Source: Seonamhaeicola sp.
GTDB lineage: Bacteria > Bacteroidota > Bacteroidia > Flavobacteriales > Flavobacteriaceae
Assembly (NCBI RefSeq): GCF_028281565.1
Contig: NZ_JANQJQ010000030.1
Coordinates: 248,001-312,000, forward strand
Direction: 5' to 3'
Length of the DNA stretch: 64,000 nt
Below the pieces are notes generated by a model that saw nothing but the letters and a program-made list of their open reading frames with translations, did not search any database and was not told the DNA's origin. The position numbers and the translations under genes were made by a program. Shown in pieces: positions 8,370 to 18,029 of this stretch. Position 1 is the first letter of the stretch, and each line of letters begins with the position of its first letter.

Positions 8370-9569
8370 ATGTCTAAACAACTTTCTCCGTTCTCTAAAC
8401 AGGAGCTTTTACCTCAAGAAGAAACCCTTGAAATATTTAAGAAAAAAGGCGAGTTATTTATTGGTATTCCAAAAGAAACCGATTTTCAGGAACAACGAAT
8501 TTGTTTAACGCCGGATGCCGTTTTTGCATTGGTTAATAACGGGCACAAAGTTTTACTTGAGTCCGGTGCCGGTGAAGGTGCCAGCTTCAGTGATAAAGAT
8601 TACAGCGAAGCCGGTGCGGAGATCACTAAAGATACGGCCAAGGTCTTTGCCTGTCCCATGATCCTCAAGGTCGAACCGCCTACCCTGGAGCAAATAAAGC
8701 TTATTAATCCACAAGCTATTTTAATTTCGGCATTGCAGTTAAAAACACAAACTAAAAAATATTTTGAGGCCTTAGCTTCCAAACGCATTACAGCCTTAGC
8801 GTTTGAGTTTATCAGAGATGCAGACGGCACTTATCCGGCAGTTAGGTCGTTAAGTGAACTGGCCGGAACCGCATCGGTTTTAATAGCCTCAGAATTGCTA
8901 TCGGATACCAAAAACGGCAACGGGTTGATGTTTGGGAACATTAGTGGTGTACCGCCTTTGGAAGTGGTTATTTTAGGTGCTGGGACCGTAGGAGAATTTG
9001 CCGCCAGAGGTTCCATGGGATTGGGAGCCAATGTCAAGGTTTTTGATAATTCCATTACCAAGCTAAGATGCATTCAAACCAATTTGGGAAGGCCCTTCTT
9101 TACATCCACCATACAACCCAAAAACCTCACCAAGGCCCTGAAACGATGTGATGTGGTTATTGGCGCTGTACGAGGAAAAAACAGGTCCCCCATAGTCGTA
9201 TCAGAAGCCATGGTACAATCCATGAAAAAAGGGTCCATTATTATTGATGTTAGTATAGATATGGGAGGCTGCTTTGAAACCAGTGAAGTCACCTCACATA
9301 AACAACCCACTTTTGTAAAGCACGGTGTTATTCACTATTGTGTCCCCAACATTCCTGCAAGATACCCCAGAACCGCCTCAGTTTCAATCAGTAATATTTT
9401 TACGCCGTATTTAATGCAAATTGCCGAAGACGGTGGCATTGAAAATTCGTTAAGATTTGATAGAGGTTTAAGAAATGGGTTGTATTTTTACCACGGCATT
9501 TTAACCAGTAAACCTGTAGGAGAATGGTTTGATCTGAGCTATAGTGACGCCAACTTGCTCATTTTCTAA
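8370..9569 (+). CDS. ald: Alanine dehydrogenase
   Basis: Interconverts L-alanine and pyruvate plus ammonia with NAD. The 399-residue length is typical of the Bacteroidota form. The N-terminal AlaDh/PNT domain starts at IGIPKETDFQEQRICLTPDAV (about residue 32) with KVEPPTLEQ near 103. The Rossmann domain has VVILGAGTVGEFAARGSMGL near 200, and GGCFETS and CVPNIPARYPRTAS follow. Relatedness to transhydrogenase alpha subunits makes the family call certain but substrate preference less so. A structured leader lies directly upstream. The small gene at 9593 follows by 23 nt and is probably co-transcribed. Confidence 0.9.
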   Translation: MSKQLSPFSKQELLPQEETLEIFKKKGELFIGIPKETDFQEQRICLTPDAVFALVNNGHKVLLESGAGEGASFSDKDYSEAGAEITKDTAKVFACPMILKVEPPTLEQIKLINPQAILISALQLKTQTKKYFEALASKRITALAFEFIRDADGTYPAVRSLSELAGTASVLIASELLSDTKNGNGLMFGNISGVPPLEVVILGAGTVGEFAARGSMGLGANVKVFDNSITKLRCIQTNLGRPFFTSTIQPKNLTKALKRCDVVIGAVRGKNRSPIVVSEAMVQSMKKGSIIIDVSIDMGGCFETSEVTSHKQPTFVKHGVIHYCVPNIPARYPRTASVSISNIFTPYLMQIAEDGGIENSLRFDRGLRNGLYFYHGILTSKPVGEWFDLSYSDANLLIF

Positions 9570-9592
9570 TTAATCTCTGCAAAACAATTCAA

Positions 9593-9946
9593 ATGAAATT
9601 TATTCAACGTTTGGGCTACTATTTAGGTGGCCTCTCTATAGGGCTTATCATTTTGGCATTCTTCTTAAACGGTAAAAAAGTCTCCTGTGATTATGGCCCG
9701 GAAGCCAGAGTTTTAAAGAACATAAACTCGAAACAGCTGTATTACACCAATGCATTTATAAAGGATTCCGCAGTTATAAATCATATTTTAAAATTCGGGG
9801 ATGTTAATTTTTCGGAAAGCCATCCCAGGCAGGAACCTTGCGGCATTTATAAGGTTGAAGGACTTTATAATGATGATACAGCTATTTTAAGTGTTGAAAA
9901 TTGCGATAGTATTGCCAAAATATTAGACCTTAAAATAGAGAAATAA
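9593..9946 (+). CDS. Conserved small membrane-anchored protein, DUF4258-like
   Basis: 117 residues. One N-terminal transmembrane segment (about 9-26, YLGGLSIGLIILAFFLNG) is followed by a soluble domain with three cysteines (CDYGPEAR, EPCGIY, ENCDSI). The pattern HILKFGDVNF...CGIYKVEG resembles DUF4258 proteins, but this is a memory-based and weak assignment. It sits between ald and a sugar transferase, ending 2 nt before the latter. Function unknown. Confidence 0.6.
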   Translation: MKFIQRLGYYLGGLSIGLIILAFFLNGKKVSCDYGPEARVLKNINSKQLYYTNAFIKDSAVINHILKFGDVNFSESHPRQEPCGIYKVEGLYNDDTAILSVENCDSIAKILDLKIEK

Positions 9947-9948
9947 CA

Positions 9949-10542
9949 ATGCTTAAGAGAGGTTTTGATGTTGTTTTTTCCATAATAGGCCTGATAGTTT
10001 TATTCCCTGTTCTGCTGCTGATTTCCATTTTAATTAAGCTAGACTCCAAAGGTCCTGTTCTATTTATTCAAGGTCGCGTGGGCAAAAACAATAAGGATTT
10101 CAACATTTATAAGTTCAGGACCATGCGTATGCTTTCTGAAAAAAAGGGTTTGTTAACCTTGGGAAATAACGACTCAAGGGTCACGAAAGTTGGCTATTTT
10201 CTAAGGCGTTATAAAATTGATGAGTTCCCGCAATTAATAAATATTTTAAAAGGCGACATGAGTTTTGTCGGCCCCAGGCCGGAACTTAGATATTACGTGA
10301 ATTATTATAGTGAAGATGATATGGAGATCTTCTGTGTAAGGCCGGGAATAACCGGACTTGCCTCATTAAAATACAGAAACGAAGTAGAACTTTTGAAAGC
10401 GGCTGACGACCCTGAAGATTTTTTTATTAATACTGTGATCCCGGATAAACTTAGATATAACAAAATGTATATTCAAAAGCAGAATTTCTTTTTTGATCTC
10501 AAGTTAATAGCTCTGACTTTTGTTAAAGTGATCACTAAATAG
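9949..10542 (+). CDS. Bacterial sugar transferase (undecaprenyl-phosphate phosphoglycosyl transferase)
   Basis: 197-residue minimal monotopic phosphoglycosyl transferase. It has an N-terminal re-entrant hydrophobic helix (about 9-32), a GRVGKNNKDFNIYKFRTM block, the catalytic Asp-Glu in KIDEFPQLIN, and GDMSFVGPRPELR and RPGITGLAS. It would transfer a sugar-1-phosphate to undecaprenyl phosphate at the inner membrane. It differs from the PglC-like copy at 39457 in the C-terminal part. It lies 2 nt after the small membrane protein and upstream of a soluble CapD-like gene, an outlying piece of the EPS locus. Confidence 0.9.
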   Translation: MLKRGFDVVFSIIGLIVLFPVLLLISILIKLDSKGPVLFIQGRVGKNNKDFNIYKFRTMRMLSEKKGLLTLGNNDSRVTKVGYFLRRYKIDEFPQLINILKGDMSFVGPRPELRYYVNYYSEDDMEIFCVRPGITGLASLKYRNEVELLKAADDPEDFFINTVIPDKLRYNKMYIQKQNFFFDLKLIALTFVKVITK

Positions 10543-10641
10543 TTCATTTACAGGCACTTTTTTGACATCGTAATTTGGCTTTAAGGCTATTTATTCATAT
10601 TTTGCAAATGTATTTCAACCCCAAAAACAAACTTTTCAACG

Positions 10642-11760
10642 ATGCAGCCTACTGGGATAGATCAAAAATCGGTACAGCAAATCCAAGAATTAATAGATGG
10701 TTCTGATTTATTTCCCGGGAATTCCAGTTCAAAATTACCCCTAGATTTTAATTTTAAAGACGATACCATTCTCATTACCGGAGCAGCAGGGTCTATAGGC
10801 AGTGAAGTTACTAGTCAGTTATTAGGTACCAGGTTCAAAAAACTGGTGTTGATTGACAATGCGGAATCACCTCTTTACAATTTGGTCAAGCAACTGGAAC
10901 TGGATGCCCGTGAAAATGTAGAATTTGTTTTAATAGACATCAGAGACCAGGAGGCCATGCGATGGCTTTTCAATACTTATGCTTTTACGGTCATTTTTCA
11001 TACTGCGGCCTATAAACATGTGCCCTTGATGGAGGAAAATGCCTATGAGGCGGTAAGGCTAAATATTTTTGCCACAAAAATCATAGCTGACCTATCCATG
11101 GAATACAACGTTAAAAAATTTGTTTTTATATCGACCGATAAGGCAGTAAAACCTATTAATGTAATGGGTATGACCAAACGTATAGCCGAATCCTATTTAA
11201 ATTACCTTAACTCTTATGGCAAAACAAATTTTAAATCGGCCAGATTTGGTAATGTTTTTGGTTCAAGCGGATCTGTAGTTCCCATTTTCTTAAAACAAAT
11301 ACATTTAGGCAGGCCTGTTTCTTTAACCAGCTATGATACTACAAGATATTTTATAAGTAAAGTAAAAGCCGGTTATTTGATACTAAAAATGGCTGCCCTT
11401 GATGAAAACGATGGGTGTTTATTTACTTTTAATATGGGAAACCCCATTAAAATAATAGATTTAGCTAAAATCCTAATAAAGCATGTTACAGGAGATAACC
11501 CTCATAAAATTGAAATAATAGGATTAAGGCCCGGTGAGAAGATACATGAAGATCTTTTTTCTGAAAATGAGCATTTAGAACTTACTAAGCATACTGACAT
11601 TTTAAAAGTTAGGCCTCATCATGATTATTCCGAAGAGAAAGTATCTTTCAACCTATTATCAACAGTGAACTCCGAAATGAAAAATACAGAGGTCAAAGCC
11701 ATTTTAGAAGATTGTATCTATCAGCTACAAAATTCGCCTTCGCTTCTTTTCGCTATTTAA
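10642..11760 (+). CDS. Soluble CapD/FlaA1-like nucleotide-sugar dehydratase/epimerase
   Basis: 372 residues of the extended SDR polysaccharide-synthesis family. Glycine motif ILITGAAGSIGSE (about 44-56), AAYKHVPLMEENAYEA, FISTDKAVKPINVMGMTKR (catalytic region) and GLRPGEKIHEDLF are all present. It lacks the four transmembrane helices and first Rossmann domain of the 650-residue paralogue at 18030, so it is a short, soluble form and not a broken long one. Likely substrate is a UDP-HexNAc. Its 3-prime end overlaps the convergent proline dehydrogenase gene by 36 nt. Confidence 0.88.
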   Translation: MQPTGIDQKSVQQIQELIDGSDLFPGNSSSKLPLDFNFKDDTILITGAAGSIGSEVTSQLLGTRFKKLVLIDNAESPLYNLVKQLELDARENVEFVLIDIRDQEAMRWLFNTYAFTVIFHTAAYKHVPLMEENAYEAVRLNIFATKIIADLSMEYNVKKFVFISTDKAVKPINVMGMTKRIAESYLNYLNSYGKTNFKSARFGNVFGSSGSVVPIFLKQIHLGRPVSLTSYDTTRYFISKVKAGYLILKMAALDENDGCLFTFNMGNPIKIIDLAKILIKHVTGDNPHKIEIIGLRPGEKIHEDLFSENEHLELTKHTDILKVRPHHDYSEEKVSFNLLSTVNSEMKNTEVKAILEDCIYQLQNSPSLLFAI

Positions 11761-12903
11761 TAATTTAAGTTCTCTTCCTGTTTGTCCGGCAACAGAGGTA
11801 TTCTCTTCCGCCCTTCTGATTAAATAGGGCATAACATCTCTAACAGGGCCAAAAGGAATATACTTGGCTACATTATAGCCCAAATTAGCAAGATTAAAAC
11901 TTATATGGTCACTCATACCGTACAATTGCCCAAACCAAACCCGGGGATCGTTATTTTTTAATCCTTTGGCTTCCATAAGTTCCATAAGTAAATAAGAACT
12001 TTCTTCATTATGGGTTCCTGAAAAAATCGATATACCATCTAAATGATCAATGACATAGCGTAACCCATTATTAAAGCTTTCATCTGTAGCCAGTTTATTT
12101 TTACATATAGGCGATTCATAACCTAGCTCTTCCGCCCTTTCATTTTCTTTTTCCATATAAGCCCCCCTTACAAGCTTGCAACCAAGAAAATAACCTTCAT
12201 CCATAGCTTTTTTGTGCTCTTTTTTTAAGAACTCTAATCTATCATGTCTATACATTTGAAGCGTATTAAATACTATAGGTTTCTCAGTATTATATTTTTT
12301 CATCATTTGGGTCACCAGATCATCAGCGGCATCCTGCATCCAGCTTTCTTCGGCATCAATTAAAACAGCTACGTCATTTTCTTTCGCCCTTCTACATACT
12401 ATATCAAACCTTTCAACTACTTTTTGCCACTCGCTTTGCTCTTTATTTGTTAGGGCTATACCGCTTCCTACTTTTTCATATAAATCAAACCTGCCAAAAC
12501 CGGTCGGTTTAAATACAGCAATGGGAATAGCATCGATGTTTTTAGCAAAATCAATTATTTTAAGGACCTTTCTGGCGGCAGCATCAAATTCCCCTTCCTC
12601 TTCCTTACCCTCAACAGAATAGTCTAAAACAGAACTCACCCCCTTTTTGAACATTTTATCTATAACCGGCAAACAGTCATCCTCATTAACGCCTCCGCAA
12701 AAATGGTCAAATACCGTAGAACGAATCAAACCCTCTATTGGTAGTCTGGCTTTAATGGCAAAATTAGTAGCCGCTGTACCAATCCTAACCAGGGGCTCAA
12801 TAGAAATCATTTTAAATAAAAAATAGGCTCTTTCCAGTTCAGAATCGTTTTTTAACGAAAAAGCAATTTCGGTATTATCAAAAATTCGCTCGTTTTTTTG
12901 CAT
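11725..12903 (-). CDS. Proline dehydrogenase
   Basis: 392-residue monofunctional FAD-dependent proline dehydrogenase, oxidising proline to pyrroline-5-carboxylate. The PRODH TIM barrel covers about 90-380, with VAVLIDAEESWMQ, GCKLVRGAYMEKE, FGQLYGMSDHISF and the C-terminal YLIRRAEENTSV substrate loop. It lacks the P5C dehydrogenase and DNA-binding parts of large PutA. It converges with and overlaps the CapD-like gene by 36 nt. A TATATTTG promoter element lies about 19 nt upstream, and aroB is divergent. Confidence 0.93.
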   Translation of the reverse strand: MQKNERIFDNTEIAFSLKNDSELERAYFLFKMISIEPLVRIGTAATNFAIKARLPIEGLIRSTVFDHFCGGVNEDDCLPVIDKMFKKGVSSVLDYSVEGKEEEGEFDAAARKVLKIIDFAKNIDAIPIAVFKPTGFGRFDLYEKVGSGIALTNKEQSEWQKVVERFDIVCRRAKENDVAVLIDAEESWMQDAADDLVTQMMKKYNTEKPIVFNTLQMYRHDRLEFLKKEHKKAMDEGYFLGCKLVRGAYMEKENERAEELGYESPICKNKLATDESFNNGLRYVIDHLDGISIFSGTHNEESSYLLMELMEAKGLKNNDPRVWFGQLYGMSDHISFNLANLGYNVAKYIPFGPVRDVMPYLIRRAEENTSVAGQTGRELKLLNSEKKRRRIL

Positions 12904-12921
12904 TATCTTTAAAATTTAGTG

Positions 12922-12929
12922 CAAATATA
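12922..12929 (-). promoter_or_regulatory. -7 element for proline dehydrogenase
   Basis: The minus strand reads TATATTTG (full TAnnTTTG match), 18 nt before the ATG at 12903, in the divergent region shared with aroB. Confidence 0.5.
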
Positions 12930-12998
12930 ATTAACCATATGTTATCATTTTATATAAAATCTCCTTAATTTCACAGCCTTAAAAAATGCTATTATTTT

Positions 12999-14066
12999 AT
13001 GGATTCTATTACTTATAAAGATTGTACAATTCATTTTAATAACGACTGCTATTTAGCTATTAATAAACATCTTAAGAAGCATAATTTTTCAAAGATATTT
13101 ATTTTGGTTGATGAAAACACACATCAACATTGCTTGCCTATTTTCTTAGAAAAACTTGAGGCAAACGCAGAAATTGAGATTATTGAAATAGAATCCGGCG
13201 AAGAAAATAAAAACATTGACACTTGTGTTGGGGTTTGGAATACACTTTCTGACCTTGACGCGGACAGAAAAAGTTTGGTAATCAATATTGGTGGTGGGGT
13301 TATAACCGATTTGGGCGGATTTGTAGCCTGTACTTTTAAGAGAGGTATTGCCTATATAAATGTGCCTACAACACTTCTTTCTATGGTTGATGCATCTGTA
13401 GGTGGTAAAACGGGGGTTGACCTGGGGCATTTAAAAAACCAAATTGGTGTTATCAGTGATCCGGACCTGGTGCTTATAGATTCTTATTTTTTAAATACTC
13501 TTCCGGCAAATCAAATGCGGTCCGGTCTGGCAGAAATGCTAAAACACGGTTTAATAAGTGATGAAGCTTACTGGAATAGGTTTCAGGATCTATCAGCACT
13601 TAATCTGGCTGATTTGGACGAATTAATTCACCAATCTGTCATTATTAAAAAGGACGTAGTTGAAGCCGACCCATTTGAAGATGGCTTGCGCAAAACTTTA
13701 AATTTCGGACATACATTAGGCCATGCCATAGAGTCCTACTTTTTGAGCAACCCTAATAAATACACGTTATTACATGGAGAAGCCATCATAGTAGGCATGA
13801 TATTAGCTTGTTACATTTCTTCGGAATTATCAGGTTTTCCAAAAGAAGCTACGAATAGCATCAAGGCCTTATTCCTTGGGTATTATGGTAAGGTGACCAT
13901 TGACAAAGAGGAATATGGACCAATAATTGAATTGCTTAAATACGACAAGAAGAATAATCACGGTAACATCAATTTTGTATTGCTTGAAGCTATAGGAAAG
14001 CCAAAAATTGATTGTAAAGTAGATGACGATATCATAATTGATGCTTTTGAATTTTATGCTAGTTAA
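12999..14066 (+). CDS. aroB: 3-dehydroquinate synthase
   Basis: Second step of the shikimate pathway, converting DAHP to 3-dehydroquinate with NAD and a divalent metal. The 355-residue length is normal. Motifs: NIGGGVITDLGGFVACTFKRG near 96-115, VPTTLLSMVDASVGGKTGVD near 124-143, metal-site LNFGHTLGHAIES near 233-245, and LLHGEAIIVGM near 255. The gene is divergent from proline dehydrogenase and followed 12 nt later by the PHP phosphatase of the EPS system. Confidence 0.95.
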   Translation: MDSITYKDCTIHFNNDCYLAINKHLKKHNFSKIFILVDENTHQHCLPIFLEKLEANAEIEIIEIESGEENKNIDTCVGVWNTLSDLDADRKSLVINIGGGVITDLGGFVACTFKRGIAYINVPTTLLSMVDASVGGKTGVDLGHLKNQIGVISDPDLVLIDSYFLNTLPANQMRSGLAEMLKHGLISDEAYWNRFQDLSALNLADLDELIHQSVIIKKDVVEADPFEDGLRKTLNFGHTLGHAIESYFLSNPNKYTLLHGEAIIVGMILACYISSELSGFPKEATNSIKALFLGYYGKVTIDKEEYGPIIELLKYDKKNNHGNINFVLLEAIGKPKIDCKVDDDIIIDAFEFYAS

Positions 14067-14078
14067 TGGTAGTTATTA

Positions 14079-14831
14079 ATGTTTCATTTTTTCTCTAAAA
14101 AATTATTCTTAAAAGATTTACTTGAAGGTTTTGTAGATATACATAATCATATACTTCCCGGAATTGATGATGGGGCTAAAACAGTTCATGAGTCTATAGA
14201 CTTAATTCTTAGCCTTAAAGAGTTGGGAGCAAAAGAATTCATCCCAACGCCTCACGTCATGCAGGATTTTTATCCTAACACAGATGAAACTATTGGAGAT
14301 TCGTATGGAAGACTATTAGAGGCACTAAATAAAACCAAATTGCTTTCTGAGGTCACAATTAATCCTGCAGCCGAATACATGCTTGATGATAATTTTGAAA
14401 AATTATTAAAAACCAAAGATTTATATACCCTTAAGAAAAGTTATGTTTTGGTTGAAATATCATATTTCCAGCCACCGCTTAATTTAGAAGACATTATATT
14501 TGATATTAAGACCCATGGTTATTTACCTGTTTTAGCGCATCCGGAACGTTATGCTTATTATCATAAGAAATTGGATTATTATAAGAGACTAAAACAATTA
14601 GGGTGTTTTTTTCAGCTTAACTTATTGTCGTTAACTAACCATTATGGAAATAATGTAGAAAAAACCGCCAAACGTTTGATTGAAGAAAATTTAATCGACT
14701 TTATTGGTTCTGACGTTCACAATAAAAACCACGTAATGAAGCTTTCAAAATCAACAATAAGCAACAATAAGATTTTTGATTCTTTAAAACAGGTAATTAG
14801 GAATACTAATACTGTGTTTTCAGTTACTTAA
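14079..14831 (+). CDS. PHP-type tyrosine-protein phosphatase (CpsB/YwqE-like)
   Basis: 250 residues. The PHP metal site is seen in DIHNHILPGIDDGAKT (HxH, about 20-35), TPHV (about 57), AHPERY (about 155) and the terminal GSDVHN (about 210). Members of this family dephosphorylate the bacterial tyrosine kinase that controls capsule chain length. The match with the Wzc-like kinase encoded convergently right next door (stop codons overlap by 4 nt) makes that its likely partner. A histidinol-phosphatase activity is the weaker alternative. Confidence 0.88.
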   Translation: MFHFFSKKLFLKDLLEGFVDIHNHILPGIDDGAKTVHESIDLILSLKELGAKEFIPTPHVMQDFYPNTDETIGDSYGRLLEALNKTKLLSEVTINPAAEYMLDDNFEKLLKTKDLYTLKKSYVLVEISYFQPPLNLEDIIFDIKTHGYLPVLAHPERYAYYHKKLDYYKRLKQLGCFFQLNLLSLTNHYGNNVEKTAKRLIEENLIDFIGSDVHNKNHVMKLSKSTISNNKIFDSLKQVIRNTNTVFSVT

Positions 14832-17197
14832 GCCTTAATTCTACCAAAAAGGCCTTTCCTTTTGGAAGCACCATAATATCCATATTTGGCACCATATCCA
14901 AAGTTAGACTCTTTCACATCATTTACTATAAGCATCATACCGTTAAGCTTTTCTTCTGTGTGAAGCTCTCTTGCATAGTTAAGGATTCGCTTTTCAGTAT
15001 ATCCGGCTCTTGTTACATAAATAGTATGCCCCGCATATTGACTAATTAATAAGGTATCTGTCACCAGCATAGCCGGAGCAGTATCAACTATAACGTAATC
15101 ATACTGATCTGAAGCTGCATCAAACAGTGTTTTCATCCTGTCGTTCATCAAAAGTTCCGCTGGGTTTGGAGGTACTTTACCGGAAAGCATAATGTCTATT
15201 GATATATCATTTATACTATAAGAATTTATAGCTTCTCCAAGTATAATTGATTTATCAACTAAATATTCTGTTAACCCCACTTTAGATTGATTGGTATCTT
15301 TTTTATTCTTGATTGCCGAATATATTTGAGGGTTTCTGATATCTGCTCCAACTAACAACACTCTTTTTCCTGTATTGGCCAAAGTTAATGCTGTATTTAA
15401 ACTAACAAAAGATTTTCCTTCACTATTAATAGTTGAAGTAACAAATATGACATTGTCATAATTTTTCACATTTCTCCCTCTTTTAACATAATCAAAATTA
15501 GTACGTATAATTCTGAAAGACTCGGACATGATAGATCTATCATTTCTTTTAATCAACCCGTTTTCTTTCTTACCAAAATTTGGGATCTCACCTAAAACGG
15601 AAATGTTATTGATTTCATTCTGTAAATCTTCCTTATTATGGATTTTTGTATCAAAAAGGTCTTTAATATAAATAACTCCGAAAGGAATAAACAAGCCAAT
15701 AAATAGTGCCCCAAGATACATGACCATAGGCTTTGGAGAAATTTCGCTTCCTAAACTATAGGCTTCTTCAACTACCTTAACAGTTGGAGAAATTGATGAA
15801 ATAGATATTGTGGCCTCTTCTCTTTTTTCTAATAAATATATATATAAAGCTTCTTTAATGGATTGGGTTCTTTCAATAGAACGAAGTGTTCTTTCTTGAT
15901 CCGGTGCAGAGTATAATTTGGAATTAATTCTTCTGGATGAGTTATTGAGAACACCAAGCTGAATATTGAGAGTTTGCTTGGTATTGTCTATACTTTGTCT
16001 TAAACTATTTCTAATTTGTGAAAGGGTATTATCAAGCTCTACAACAACCGTATTATTCTCTCCGGCACTTTTTAAATAATTTTCTCTTTGCACCAATAAC
16101 TCATTGTACCGATTAGCCAAACCACTAATAGCCACATCACCTCCTCCCAAATTTGACGGAATACTTTCAAATGGATTATCTCCCAAAGTTTCATTCATAT
16201 ATTCAAGCATACTAATTTGAGTGGTAACTTCTTGTATAAGTTGTTCGTTTTGTACACTGGAAGAAAAAGCTTGAGTAGCGGTCGATGCAATATCTGCTAT
16301 TCTATTTCTGGACTTATACCCAACAATACTGTCATCAACACTTTCTAAGTCTGAAGAAATTGATTTAACACGGTCATTAATAAAATTTGCAGTATTAATA
16401 GCTTGTTTTCGTTTTTTATCAATTGTAGAGAAGTTATATTCATCAATTAAAGAACTGACAACATCAATAGCCTTTCGCTCTACAGGGTCATCCATTGTAA
16501 TATTTATAACTTTCGACGACTCTCTTGACGGATACACATCTATGCTCTCCTTTAAGTATTGCGCCATATCTTCTACCGGAGAAATTCTTATTCTGATAGC
16601 CTGGTTAATATATCTGCTTATTCTTTTTTCCGAAGGTGTTAGAATGATACCTCCAAAATCAGTTTCTATTTTCTCTCCAAATGATATTTTTTTTCGAACA
16701 TCATCTTCGTATTCCCAAAAATTGAATTCCGTAGATGAAATAGGCTCAATGTAACAGCTGAAACGGGTCTGGTTAATTACTGAATCAGATTCAATAAAGT
16801 TAACCTTTACAGGAGTACGCTTATAGATTTCATGCTCATTGACTCTACCTTGTACAAAAAATTGAACATTTAAATTAAGTTTCTCTACTATATTTGTTAA
16901 AAAACCTCTGGACAGTATAACTTGAATCTCATCTTCAATTTCAGCTTCCTGATTCCCTGAAAAAATGGTTAAGTCTTTAATTACTCCCTTGCCTGATTCA
17001 TTCTCAGTATCATCAAGTATCATTACTTTCGCTTTGGCAGTAAACTCAGGTATAGTGGATCTTAATTTATAATACGCCCCTCCTAAACATATAATTACAC
17101 ACAAAACAAACCATTTCCATTGCTTTAAGTATAAGGATAAGGCCTTCTTAATATCAAAATTTTGAAACCCAGATGTTTTTTGTTCTAAACTTTCCAT
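14828..17197 (-). CDS. Wzc-like tyrosine autokinase / polysaccharide co-polymerase
   Basis: 789-residue inner-membrane protein. A Wzz domain follows the first transmembrane segment (about 31-48). A long periplasmic coiled-coil region (about 265-460) and a second transmembrane segment (about 505-525) come next. The cytoplasmic BY-kinase domain has Walker A-like TSTINSEGKSFVSLN, Walker A-prime LLVGADIRNPQ and Walker B YVIVDTAPAML. The tail carries a tyrosine cluster (FGYGAKYGYYG) for autophosphorylation. It controls chain length and export with Wza, encoded 12 nt upstream. The counteracting phosphatase is convergent at 14079. Confidence 0.95.
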   Translation of the reverse strand: MESLEQKTSGFQNFDIKKALSLYLKQWKWFVLCVIICLGGAYYKLRSTIPEFTAKAKVMILDDTENESGKGVIKDLTIFSGNQEAEIEDEIQVILSRGFLTNIVEKLNLNVQFFVQGRVNEHEIYKRTPVKVNFIESDSVINQTRFSCYIEPISSTEFNFWEYEDDVRKKISFGEKIETDFGGIILTPSEKRISRYINQAIRIRISPVEDMAQYLKESIDVYPSRESSKVINITMDDPVERKAIDVVSSLIDEYNFSTIDKKRKQAINTANFINDRVKSISSDLESVDDSIVGYKSRNRIADIASTATQAFSSSVQNEQLIQEVTTQISMLEYMNETLGDNPFESIPSNLGGGDVAISGLANRYNELLVQRENYLKSAGENNTVVVELDNTLSQIRNSLRQSIDNTKQTLNIQLGVLNNSSRRINSKLYSAPDQERTLRSIERTQSIKEALYIYLLEKREEATISISSISPTVKVVEEAYSLGSEISPKPMVMYLGALFIGLFIPFGVIYIKDLFDTKIHNKEDLQNEINNISVLGEIPNFGKKENGLIKRNDRSIMSESFRIIRTNFDYVKRGRNVKNYDNVIFVTSTINSEGKSFVSLNTALTLANTGKRVLLVGADIRNPQIYSAIKNKKDTNQSKVGLTEYLVDKSIILGEAINSYSINDISIDIMLSGKVPPNPAELLMNDRMKTLFDAASDQYDYVIVDTAPAMLVTDTLLISQYAGHTIYVTRAGYTEKRILNYARELHTEEKLNGMMLIVNDVKESNFGYGAKYGYYGASKRKGLFGRIKA

Positions 17198-17209
17198 GGT
17201 TACAACAAA

Positions 17210-17986
17210 TTATCTTCTTGTGAAAATCAAAGCTAAACTCACGGCAATACTAGCCAAAGACGAAATTAAACCAATTCTCGAATCTCCCGATGCCGCACTA
17301 ATGGCTCCGCTATTTGGGTGTACATATACAATATCATTCTGCGTTAAATAGTAAACCGGTGAGTTAAAAACTTCCTTACTGGTAAGATCTATTCTGGTAT
17401 AAGTCTTAGTGCCGTTAAAATCCCTAATTACAGTAACGTCTTTCCGTTTTCCACTAATTTGTAAATCTCCTGCCATTGCTATTGCCTGTAAAATTGATAT
17501 ACGCTCTCCTGAAATAGGATAAACACCAGCATTGCCAACCCAACCTAATATAGTAACTGTGTAATTCTTAATTCTAATAATTACAACCGGATCTTTCAAT
17601 AAATTACCTTCTTCAAATTTCTTTTTTAATAGTTGCTTGGCTTCTTCAACAGTCAATCCAAGAAGCTTTACTTTTCCCAGTACAGGATAGTCTATATTAC
17701 CGTCTGAGTCAATTAAATAATCTATTAATTGTCCACCACCACCTTCGCCACCGGTACCATCAACTATATTATAAGGTTTTGTAACTTCAGGGTTTATTGT
17801 AGAAACATAAATACTTAATACATCACCTATTTTAAGTTTTGCCCTAAAGGTGTCTGTATCAACTATGGTTTCAAAATCTTTAGCATCCTGGAAATATACA
17901 ATATCCTTTTTGGTATAACAGGAAGTTAAAATCAAAAAAGAAACTACCACGTAAGCAGCCTTACTTTTGAAAAAATAGTGGTTCAT
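17210..17986 (-). CDS. Wza-like polysaccharide export lipoprotein
   Basis: 258 residues. Lipoprotein signal with lipobox LTSC (C23). The poly_export/SLBB core runs about 45-210 (LKIGDVLSIYVSTINPEV, VLGWVGNAGVYPISGERIS altered to TILGWVGNAG, and VHPNSGA). A C-terminal hydrophobic helix (about 237-255) ends in RR, as in outer-membrane-anchored exporters of Bacteroidota. It forms the outer-membrane channel for the EPS made here. It lies between the FlaA1-like dehydratase and the Wzc-like kinase in one minus-strand operon. Confidence 0.93.
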   Translation of the reverse strand: MNHYFFKSKAAYVVVSFLILTSCYTKKDIVYFQDAKDFETIVDTDTFRAKLKIGDVLSIYVSTINPEVTKPYNIVDGTGGEGGGGQLIDYLIDSDGNIDYPVLGKVKLLGLTVEEAKQLLKKKFEEGNLLKDPVVIIRIKNYTVTILGWVGNAGVYPISGERISILQAIAMAGDLQISGKRKDVTVIRDFNGTKTYTRIDLTSKEVFNSPVYYLTQNDIVYVHPNSGAISAASGDSRIGLISSLASIAVSLALIFTRR

Positions 17987-18029
17987 AGTAAAAATTATTT
18001 GGGGAAAGTAATAAAAATTTAATTATTTA

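Noticed and set aside
10642-11760. Truncated or frameshifted FlaA1 pseudogene
   Set aside because: Intact SDR domain with all motifs and its own ATG; the soluble short form is a known family variant.
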